From Sanchytrium tribonematis (Eukaryota; Sanchytriomycota; Sanchytriomycetes; Sanchytriales; Sanchytriaceae), in NCBI GenBank assembly GCA_018985235.1, contig JADGIG010000226.1, forward strand, positions 1-12,276: 12,276 nucleotides of DNA, written 5' to 3'. Under the pieces are notes generated by a model. It was not told the DNA's origin. It ran no database searches and worked only from the letters and a program-made list of their open reading frames with translations. A program made the position numbers and the translations under genes. Within the stretch, counting starts at the first letter, position 1. Each line of letters opens with the position of its first letter. Shown here piece by piece: positions 1-7,665 of the stretch.

Positions 1-945
1 TCTGAATTGTGTATCAAGTCTAAGTTTTTAAAACACCAATCAAATTTCGAATTTTGAGCTGACGTTTTAAGCGCATCGCAAAATTCAGGCATTTCCGTCG
101 TGTATGGTACGACGAATTGAGTATGCAGAGTATACGTCGAAGTGACATTCAAGACTATTCTTTACAGCACTAACGAATGATTTATTATTTAACAGTTGAA
201 TCTCAAGTCTGATAATTCACCCATTCCATATAGCACTAAATGACGCCCCTAACACCTCTAATTATACAGGGAGCAACATTTATAAGACATTGGTGTAGCA
301 TTCGGAAGACGACAATGGTATTTGCGCTTTATACCAAGATCAAAAGGATGGACACAACTACTATAGAGAGCACGGTGTCAATACTTCAAAGATAACTACA
401 AACGATTGTAAATTTGTAGTGGGGTGACATTTTTACACATCAGGCCATATGCTCGTACTTATTCTACAGCAATCGCAATTAAAAGAATTCAATCCAGTTG
501 TATAATATCTCTGGTTGTATAATATCTCTGTAACTGTATGTAGTAAAGGCAAAGAAAATAACTACATTCTTGAAATGCCATTGGATATTAATAGCGAATT
601 ATGTTATTTATGGAAATTCGATAACAGACTTCATCAGGTTTGTGACATTTTTCTTAAAGCAAGGACAGAAAAAAGCTACATTTACCACCTGACTCCATAT
701 AAAAAATCGACGTATTTCCTTCCTCTAGCGACCAAATGTTGATGTTTCTTGCATATTTTAGTGTAAATTATTGTGTATCCACTTATTCTGCGATTTTAAG
801 TAGTAGTAAGGATATATAAGCAATTTTAAGATACTTGATAAGGTGATTAGAAAGACAAAGATTGTATCGCGATTAAACCAGACAAAATTGTGACGATTCA
901 CAACAATCAAAAAATATTCATGTCTCTATCTGTTCATGAGAAAGA
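1..945 (+). other. Gene-poor region with a broken coding-like frame
   Basis: No intact gene is visible in the first 945 bases. One plus-strand frame (about 239-742) has coding-like composition but is interrupted by TAG near 296, TGA near 425 and TAA near 505. Its last open piece (515-742) begins at TTG rather than ATG and ends with TGA at 740-742. That last piece reads YNISVTVCSKGKENNYILEM near its start. This faintly resembles the start of the Crinkler-like protein on the other strand (Y, V, KGK and a final acidic residue in register), but the match is too weak to name. The region is best read as a decayed gene or as spacer. Confidence 0.25.
497..530. repeat. Perfect 17-bp tandem duplication
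   Basis: The 17-base unit GTTGTATAATATCTCTG occurs twice in immediate succession (497-513 and 514-530) with no mismatch. Because 17 is not a multiple of three, the duplication shifts any reading frame crossing it. The perfect identity points to a recent slippage or duplication event, or to an assembly artefact. Confidence 0.9.
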
Positions 946-3225
946 TCACCATATGAAATTTGTTTCCAATGTTCGTCTTAACGACATATTTAAAATAAAA
1001 GGTGGGATGTTGTTTTTAAGTTCCTCCTCCAAATGTTGCAAGGACTTAATAATGACTCTATTTCTTACTTGTAGAATTCTTTCGACTGCATCTTCCCCAA
1101 TATCTGGAAGCATCTTCATGGCCGAAGGACTTGCAACGTTTATTAGAAGCCGGTCATTCCTTGATAAAACTTCATTTCTGGCGCAAATAATGGAGGTCAT
1201 AAACTTTTTAAACCTTGGTCCTTCTACAAAATAGAACTCTAAACCATTTTTGACCAGTTCGTGAAATTTAAGTGGAAAATTTATAAGGTTGCAATTATTG
1301 ACCAGAGCAATATAAAGTTGTCTATATATTTTGATATAGAAAGTTTTTTCATACCAGGAGACCAATAATTTAATCGGAACCACTGAGTTTTCCAAAGATT
1401 TCTCAAGGCTGGATTTGCAAGCAGAAGCGGAATTATAATTCTTAAATTGATAAAAAATCAATATAGGTTCCATGCTTTCAGAGATTAGCAGCTGAACGCA
1501 ATCAATGCCATCCTGATTGGATGCACACGCAACTATGAATGGTGCATCTTTCTGAATCTCAGCTGTTTTGTAGCCAGCATAATACTTGAGATTTTTAAAT
1601 CCATTGCGGGATATTTTCAAGTTAGTTTTTAAAAGTGGAATAGGGTCCACAACCAGAATAAAGTCATGTCGTTCAACCTCAACGCAAATGTACTTAGATA
1701 ATAAAATTGTGTTTCCCAATAAACTTTTATCATTAATTTCAAAAAACAAAAAAGTTTTAAAGCTAATTAATTGAGCCGCTAAATTTTCAAATTCATTACC
1801 TGAAGATGAATCAAATGAATCTAAGTAAAGTCTACTGAGGAGCCGCTTGATGTTCAATGGCAGATTCGAGTAGTATTTGGACGAATAATCTACCCAATAC
1901 ATCGGAAATCTGACTAGCATTTCACCATCAATGTCGGAAGGAAACAGGAAAGCTTGTCCACATTTTGTGTATTGGTCCCAAAATGGGTCCAATGCACTAA
2001 CAGGCCATTCAAGAAACGAATAAGCAACGATCTTATTTAATTCACTAACAGGGATATGGTCTCTCTGTGGGAAGCTAGCCTTGGAAAGTAAAATATCTAT
2101 TTCTTTGCAAGTCCGAGTCAAATTTTTTTCTTTCTTGATTACATTATACAGTCTTGGTATACCAGAAATATCCTGCAGAACTTTGTAAATTTCTTTTAAA
2201 TGCTCGGGATCGCTGATCCGGTTTGTCAAATCTTTCATCATGGATGACAATTGTAAAGGTGGAATAGAAAACGAGATGGAAAAATATCTTGATTCTCTAA
2301 AAATTTGATTGATTTTTCCGGCTATTGTTCCTGCCGTAATAATGATAAGCAATGACCTGTTTTCTTTCGGACTAAGAATTGCTCCACAGAAATCAACAAA
2401 TTCGGTTAATCTCCCATGATCTTCGAGTTTTTTAAATTCATCGATGAGCAACAAAACGCATTTGTTTGGATCGGGAAATATTGAAGTCAATCTAAGATTG
2501 TCAGTGTCGTAAGCATCAAGTAAATTGCCGCTTTTAACAGTTCCCAAACTTTCCAGACACCTGGCTGCTATGACTTTTTCCATATCGTATTGACCTTCTA
2601 TTTTACTATATGATTGACTGCTATTGAAACTTATAAAAACTGGATGAATTGATTTGTGCAGATGATTACCCTCAAAATAAATATATCTTATCTCTTTAAG
2701 CAACTCTGTTTTGCCAATACCTGTAGCCCCACTACAAACAAATATCGGAAAATCTTCTCTTTTAAAATTTATGTAGTCTATTTCACCTCTGAATCTCTCA
2801 ATTTGGTTTGAAACTTCTTTCGTTATTTTACTAATGATATCAGCTCTGTCAAGTAATTTGGATCTCGCATTTCTTTCAAGATAATCTTTAGATGGCCACT
2901 TCACTATCAATCTCTTCGACTCTATATAAGACTTAATTTTCGAAAAAGGATCATTTTTGAGTAAACTATCTTCCTCCTTTTGTATTGTTGAACCTTCTAA
3001 TTCTAAGTCCCAAGAGAAAAACTTTTTTTTTAATAGTTCGATCCATCTCTCAAACACTATACTAGTGTTCCATTGTTCATTTAGTAAAATATTGAAATTT
3101 ATGTTTTTACACACATTTGGAATTTCAACACAAATTGATAAATTGGAACCAATTATTTCAAAATCAATCGAAGCCCTTTTTCCTTTATGCTTGTAATCAT
3201 TTACTGCAAATGAATATCTAAACAT
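946..3225 (-). CDS. Crinkler-like protein: header, P-loop NTPase, QxK nuclease fold, HhH
   Basis: Intact ORF read down to TGA at 946-948. I start it at ATG 3225 (759 aa) because the homologous relic at 3541 also begins at this Met. An in-frame ATG at 3291 would add 22 residues (781 aa; numbering below follows the long form). Residues 23-134 look like a Crinkler header and end in DPFSKIKSYIESKRLIVKWP, comparable to the header/HVLVxxP junction of Crinklers. An NTPase follows: Walker A GATGIGKT (188-195), Walker B VLLLIDE (279-285), a sensor-like strand LLIIITAGT (314-322) and SGIPR (376-380). Residues ~490-650 fit a PD-(D/E)XK nuclease: GNEFE (E502), GID (D597) and YQFK (Q615, K617). Residues 716-745 fit a helix-hairpin-helix (INVAS...LPDIGEDAVERIL). 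Family knowledge: Crinklers combine an NTPase with a nuclease domain and act in host cells or as transposon-derived proteins. Inference: DNA-targeting NTPase/nuclease. A generic STAND NTPase is the alternative. Confidence 0.65.
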   Translation of the reverse strand: MFRYSFAVNDYKHKGKRASIDFEIIGSNLSICVEIPNVCKNINFNILLNEQWNTSIVFERWIELLKKKFFSWDLELEGSTIQKEEDSLLKNDPFSKIKSYIESKRLIVKWPSKDYLERNARSKLLDRADIISKITKEVSNQIERFRGEIDYINFKREDFPIFVCSGATGIGKTELLKEIRYIYFEGNHLHKSIHPVFISFNSSQSYSKIEGQYDMEKVIAARCLESLGTVKSGNLLDAYDTDNLRLTSIFPDPNKCVLLLIDEFKKLEDHGRLTEFVDFCGAILSPKENRSLLIIITAGTIAGKINQIFRESRYFSISFSIPPLQLSSMMKDLTNRISDPEHLKEIYKVLQDISGIPRLYNVIKKEKNLTRTCKEIDILLSKASFPQRDHIPVSELNKIVAYSFLEWPVSALDPFWDQYTKCGQAFLFPSDIDGEMLVRFPMYWVDYSSKYYSNLPLNIKRLLSRLYLDSFDSSSGNEFENLAAQLISFKTFLFFEINDKSLLGNTILLSKYICVEVERHDFILVVDPIPLLKTNLKISRNGFKNLKYYAGYKTAEIQKDAPFIVACASNQDGIDCVQLLISESMEPILIFYQFKNYNSASACKSSLEKSLENSVVPIKLLVSWYEKTFYIKIYRQLYIALVNNCNLINFPLKFHELVKNGLEFYFVEGPRFKKFMTSIICARNEVLSRNDRLLINVASPSAMKMLPDIGEDAVERILQVRNRVIIKSLQHLEEELKNNIPPFILNMSLRRTLETNFIW

Positions 3226-3414
3226 TTTCAAATAGCTTCGTGGGGTATTGTTGGAGGACAAATTTATTAATAAAACAAAAATCCAAGGCATTATATTCGA
3301 TTTTCATTAAAGAACTTCCTTTAAATACAAATTTACATGGTATCAGAAGTAAGCACTCTATGTAAATAATATTTATCACAACTGAAAAACTGATTTTGCA
3401 GCCAAAGAAAGATT

Positions 3415-3541
3415 AAAATTCATATTTTTACACACATTTGTGAAAGGAAATTGATAAATTGGATCCAACTAACTTTAAATCAACAGCTACAATCTTTCCC
3501 TTGCGCTTTAATTCGTTCGCTGCAATTGGATAGCTAAGCAT
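3415..3541 (-). pseudogene. Relic duplicate of the Crinkler-like 5' end
   Basis: ATG at 3541 opens a 37-codon frame, MLSYPIAANELKRKGKIVAV and onward to SNLSIS, then TAA at 3428-3430. It aligns with the start of the neighbouring gene (MFRYSFAVNDYKHKGKRASI...SNLSIC). At DNA level the blocks TTTTACACACATTTG and AATTGATAAATTGGA are shared exactly. A ~5-base deletion relative to the intact gene causes the early stop; past it the homologous frame resumes as KNMNFN. Similarity runs a little upstream of the ATG and fades near 3410. This is a decayed header copy with no NTPase or nuclease body attached. It supports the Met at 3225 as the true start of the intact gene. Confidence 0.8.
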
Positions 3542-3617
3542 TTTGACACAAATTTTAAGGGGAATAATCAGACACTATTTTCTAACAACTCAGTCAACCT
3601 CCGTATTCAGGGCAATA

Positions 3618-4867
3618 TCATTTTACACCTATATACCCTTTTGTAGAATTTGGATTACTGGCATATTTTCGAGAGAGATCGGCAAAATTTAAAATATATC
3701 CAGGATGACCAATACAGTACATATCCGTTCCTCTATTTTCGATAACATTCTGATCGCAAAGAACTTGAATTTCATCCACACATCGTTTTGGTGACCAGTT
3801 AAGAGTGTTTTCATTTGCTGCATCAATAATCTCTTTCAAATCAGAGTGACTCATTTCTTGAAACTTCCAAGGAAAGTCTTTACAATCGTATTTGGAGACA
3901 AATACAGCAATAATAGTCCAAACAAAAGGACTTCAAGCATCCATAGCTTCTGTCAATTTATCATTTTTCAGCACCAAATCACCAGTGGCACCACCGTATT
4001 TTAAAAACCGATCAGTCGCATCTTCATTGCTGATTTCTTCTCCATCTACTATTTTGAACAATTCTTTAATTTCATCAATAGTTTGAAGGGTAAGTCAATA
4101 ACACAAACGATATTTTTTACCATTCAAATCACCATATACTCCATAATAAAGATCGTGTTCCCCTTTTGAATACAGTGAACGTAATACCTGGGAGCTTCCA
4201 ATAAGCCAGCCAACACAACCAACAATTTCAGATACATGTAACAATTCAACAATAAGACTATTAACACTTGCTAATTCCTCATATCTCGATATACCCGCTT
4301 TTTTTATGTAAACCTCTTGATACTCATCAATTATCAAAAGTAGTTTAAAATTTGGAACTTTTTCACTTACTAAAGACAGGAAGTCTGTCATATTATCAGT
4401 GCTGATGTTAGCAGGGACTTTTTGAGGAAACTCTTTTTCAATCTCTTTCAAGATTAATGGAATCAAAGTATATTGTTTTTTACGACTAAATCATTCGCAT
4501 CTAATAAAATCAACACTGCGTCTTTATATACCGATTTAATGGCGTTTTTCAATTCCCTTACAATTGTGGTCTTGCCAGTCATTTTTGATCCCAATAAAAC
4601 TCTAGAAAGTCTTTTATGATGCAGTGGTGAAATACTATCGTCAAAACTACGTATAATATCTTCTAGTAACTTAAATACTGAATTACTATTTTCTTTTGAA
4701 ATAAAACAACCTTTATCAATCCCTTTGACAATATTTGTCATTTTCTCTTTATAGTCTTCTTTTCCAACATTGCCAGCCAATTCTAGTGCATGAATATGAT
4801 TATTGTTATCATTGATGTTTAATTTGCTAAAATCCAAAACCCTAGTAATATCAGGAGTCGGCGTCAA
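3618..4867 (-). pseudogene. Broken P-loop NTPase (AAA/STAND type)
   Basis: The first piece (4463-4867) has no upstream ATG; a TGA lies just before it at 4871-4873, so the 5' end appears lost. It carries Walker A GSKMTGKT (4568-4591) and ends LLDANDLVVKNNIL-stop. The reading then continues in the -1 frame (4466 downward) with Walker B KLLLIIDE and EYQEVY, then a region typical of the end of an NTPase core (LTLQTIDEIKELF, FLKYGGATGDLVL). Two in-frame TGA codons (4095-4097 and 3933-3935) interrupt it. A last piece, DQNVIENRGTDMYCIGHPGY, resembles a winged-helix tail, before TGA at 3618-3620. Homology-like coding continues on both sides of every break, so this is one gene in decay and not three genes. 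The frame change falls on a six-A run, so an indel is the simplest cause. It is not an obvious copy of the Crinkler-like neighbour. Substrate and role are unknown. Confidence 0.7.
4475..4481 (-). other. A_AAA_AAC heptamer at the frame change
   Basis: On the minus strand the codons GTA AAA AAC contain the heptamer A AAA AAC in the correct phase for canonical -1 slippage. It lies about nine bases before the TGA that ends the first frame. A -1 shift here joins exactly the frame holding Walker B. No strong downstream stem or pseudoknot is apparent, and later TGA codons break the product anyway, so a chance indel in the A run is likelier than programmed frameshifting. Confidence 0.3.
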
Positions 4868-5216
4868 TATTCAAGAGTAAAAAAAGCCTCCTTATATTGA
4901 ACGAGGAAGATATTCTTTATTTGCAATACAAGAAATTAATCTTAACAGTTAAACTAAATTGTTCCATATATTACTATCAGGTCGTTGGCGATTCAAAACC
5001 AATATGTTATTTTGTAAATATGAATAAGATGAACCCTTTATTAATTCTAGTACTCTATCTGATGACCAAACGAGGCAGAATTGCTCATATGCATCCTTTT
5101 AGGTTTCGTGTAAACTGTAATTGGATTCACAAGAGATCAAGATTTTTTCTAGTCTCGTTTCCAAAGAGCGTGTCCCATATTATTTATTTTTCACATTATT
5201 TCACCACACTGGTTTT
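4868..5216. other. Spacer without a supported gene
   Basis: About 350 bases separate the broken NTPase from the 3' end of the first acyltransferase. A plus-strand open frame crosses it (4897-5253), but it starts with TTG, is lysine/tyrosine/isoleucine-rich as expected of AT-rich noise, and runs into the acyltransferase 3' end on the other strand. The minus strand is full of stops. Only the poly(A) signal near 5183 is recognisable. Confidence 0.6.
5183..5188 (-). terminator. Poly(A) signal of the first acyltransferase
   Basis: AATAAA on the minus strand lies about 30 bases after the TAA stop (5217-5219) of the upstream acyltransferase gene, a usual position for a eukaryotic polyadenylation signal. 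The site is short and the region AT-rich, so chance occurrence is possible. Confidence 0.45.
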
Positions 5217-6635
5217 TTATAGATTCTTACTTTTAACGTATTTATCCAGCTGATTTTTAACTGGTTTTTCAAACTTGTAATGGACAAAGACTGATCCCAA
5301 ATATATCAGAAATATAACCTTGAATAGATCAGTGTCATTCTCTACTTTCTTCATAAACCCTGCACCAATGGCTATGATGATCACTTGAAGTGCCGGCATG
5401 TGGATAAGATACATTGCAAAGCTAATGGTTCCAAAATGATGAAATAATCCAATTAAATATTTACAAATTAAGCTGTTATCTAAAGTGATTATAAAGAATA
5501 ACCCATAGACCCCTATGTTGTAATAAGAGTATTCATCAAGCAGGACCATTTCATAAAAATGGGTCAATAAATACAAGGTACACGCATCCCAAAATAATTG
5601 AAATATTGGTCGATTTGTATGAAAATAGCTAAATGACTTGTAATAGATCACGCCGATAAAAAAAGGATGGCCTAATAAACATGTTGATGATTTGAGTTGA
5701 AAATACCCATATGCGCAGTAATAAGCAGCCATTTCGAATATAAATAATGCCCAATAAATTGGAAAAATTCGAATTACAAAATACATAAACAAATTGAGCA
5801 GCCATTCTACAGACAAACTCCACGCCGGAGGATTGCATCCGGACGCCCTCACACTACTTAATCTATCAACGCCCCAGTACATGGTAAGACCCCAACAATT
5901 TAAAAGTGAATCTGCAGTCATTCTTTCCCACTTGTCTTTGAAATAATGCAGAAAGGTGTAGCTGGTAAAAGTCTTGAATATCACATCACATAGCAGATGC
6001 ATTGGATAAAATCTGGTGGCTCTACCAATAATCAAACGGGGCAAGTTAGTCGATCTTTTCTCTGTCCAATGTACCTGGCAAATAATATACCCACTTAGTA
6101 CCATAAACAAAGGCACCATGTCTTTACCATGCTCTCTAATAAACCAATGTAATTTAGATTTTGTAGGAAATGCTTTTAAATATCCTTCATCTACAAATTG
6201 CTGTAATTCAGGTAAAACATGGAAAATCACCACGATGATTGCAGCGAACCCGCGTAATGCATCTAAATGGTGAGATCTTGCAGAACGTGATCCAGAGGTC
6301 CATAAATAGTCTTTAATGGTACGGAATTTCCAAGTTGAAGTTTTACTTTTGGTTTTAAACATTTCACGCTCATTGTCGATCTTCTCATGCTCTTTGATAT
6401 GGGCTGTCGGAAGTAAGGTGTATCGATATGGAAGATATTTGCTTGCCATATCAACAATAATTTGAACATATCCATAGTCTTTTAAACACCAGAAGAGCTT
6501 GCTCATTGTTAGAATAATTTGTAAGTACATAGGAAATTCGAAGTATTGGTAAAATGTGACTGAAATCAACAGCATCATCACCAAGTCATAAACAAATTCA
6601 ATGCGAGAAAAATTAAATGGATATAAAATCTTCAT
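5217..6635 (-). CDS. Acyltransferase-3 family membrane protein (paralog A)
   Basis: Intact 472-aa ORF, ATG at 6635 and TAA at 5217-5219. It matches the acyltransferase-3 (OafA/YrhL-like) family, integral membrane enzymes that move acyl groups, often acetyl, onto sugars, sterols or other acceptors. Visible family signatures: HLDALRGF with the R-x10-H pair (R128, H139), PLFMVLSGY (175-183), GRATRFYPMHL (204-214), PPAWSLSVEW with E277 (269-278) and ISFAMYLIHMP (404-414). About ten to twelve hydrophobic segments can be drawn, two of them before the core domain (about 15-34 and 38-52), separated from it by a ~70-residue polar stretch. Length is normal for fungal members. Its closest relative here is the gene at 7666, in head-to-head orientation. 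The acceptor and acyl donor cannot be read from sequence. Family membership is secure; substrate is not. Confidence 0.9.
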   Translation of the reverse strand: MKILYPFNFSRIEFVYDLVMMLLISVTFYQYFEFPMYLQIILTMSKLFWCLKDYGYVQIIVDMASKYLPYRYTLLPTAHIKEHEKIDNEREMFKTKSKTSTWKFRTIKDYLWTSGSRSARSHHLDALRGFAAIIVVIFHVLPELQQFVDEGYLKAFPTKSKLHWFIREHGKDMVPLFMVLSGYIICQVHWTEKRSTNLPRLIIGRATRFYPMHLLCDVIFKTFTSYTFLHYFKDKWERMTADSLLNCWGLTMYWGVDRLSSVRASGCNPPAWSLSVEWLLNLFMYFVIRIFPIYWALFIFEMAAYYCAYGYFQLKSSTCLLGHPFFIGVIYYKSFSYFHTNRPIFQLFWDACTLYLLTHFYEMVLLDEYSYYNIGVYGLFFIITLDNSLICKYLIGLFHHFGTISFAMYLIHMPALQVIIIAIGAGFMKKVENDTDLFKVIFLIYLGSVFVHYKFEKPVKNQLDKYVKSKNL

Positions 6636-7665
6636 GACCTAATTATTACACGCGGATACGTTTCGTTGAATCCCTGAAAGTTGTCCGTCCAATCAATGTG
6701 AACCAGGAGACTGGACGTAATTCCATGTTAAATAAAATTTGATTTTTATAGAATCGAAGAAAGATTAACGATCATTGAAATATTCATCTAGAATTATTAT
6801 TTGATATTTTAAAAGGATCAACTTAAATCAATATAAAATCCGGATATATGCAGAGAGTTAAGTTTTCTCGTTATACTTATACTGCATGATATCCAATTCA
6901 AATTCCTATGACAACATAGACTTTAAATTTGTGATATTAAATAAAGTTTGAGAAGCTAATTGGTAGACTGTTGCAGGTGCGGTATTTAAGTTTAGGATGT
7001 CACTTTTAAATGATATTTATCTTAAACAATATAACTCTAAGTTAGATGGCTTTTCATCGATTAATTAAAGAATTAAATGCTTGACTGTACTACACACTTT
7101 TATGTAAATTTTTCAATAAATCATGATGAAAATAATGTAACTATTTGACCGAAAATTTACGATTACTTTTCACATGGGAAAATAGATTGAATTTTGGAAA
7201 ATAGCAAGATTTTGCAAGGTTTCAACGGATTTTCAAATTAAATTTTTTCTTGAAGCATTACTTTTGTTTTAAGGACAGCCATATTGCCATTCAGGTTTGA
7301 AATTATAGTTTACGCTTTTAAAATTAGTATTTATTTGAATTCTGAAATTTGTTGAATTTTCGAAACGATACAACCTTTTCCAGCTTTACTTTATCTGATT
7401 CGTCGCATCAATTTATTACCGCCTAAACTTGCGCGACTAGATCAATTTATTCAATACGTCATTTAGTACCAACATATCCAATTTTCTACTTTTGATGATA
7501 TGTTTTATTTCAATAATACCTTCAAACAAAACTATACATTGGGACTTTATGGGTGATCTATTCGGCACCTCATTAATCAATTTCTAAAATTTCCAAGAGT
7601 CACATGATTTAGACGTCAAATGTGTAGTTTTTTGGATATAAGCCTGTTTCCCCTTTCATACTCTA
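6636..7665. promoter_or_regulatory. Shared divergent upstream region of the two acyltransferases
   Basis: This 1030-base AT-rich interval lies between two head-to-head paralogous genes and must hold both promoters. No ORF above about 25 codons, RNA gene or clear repeat was seen. GGATATAAGC at about 7634-7643, some 25 bases before the plus-strand ATG, is a possible TATA-like element but is unremarkable in such AT-rich DNA. No conserved operator could be picked out by eye. Confidence 0.4.

Noticed and set aside
890-1234. Plus-strand open frame overlapping the Crinkler-like gene
   Set aside because: It lies antisense to a well-supported coding region and shows no domain of its own.
4095-4097. 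Intron spanning the first TGA of the broken NTPase
   Set aside because: A GT...AG interval can be drawn, but it would remove LTLQTIDE, which looks like part of the NTPase core. A nonsense mutation fits better.
3618-4867. TGA reassigned to an amino acid in this genome
   Set aside because: The intact genes use TGG for Trp and contain no internal TGA, and the Crinkler-like gene ends at TGA with no convincing domain beyond it. Simple gene decay explains the pattern.
4897-5253. Plus-strand open frame of ~118 codons
   Set aside because: It starts at TTG, has noise-like composition, shows no motif and overlaps the acyltransferase 3' end on the other strand.
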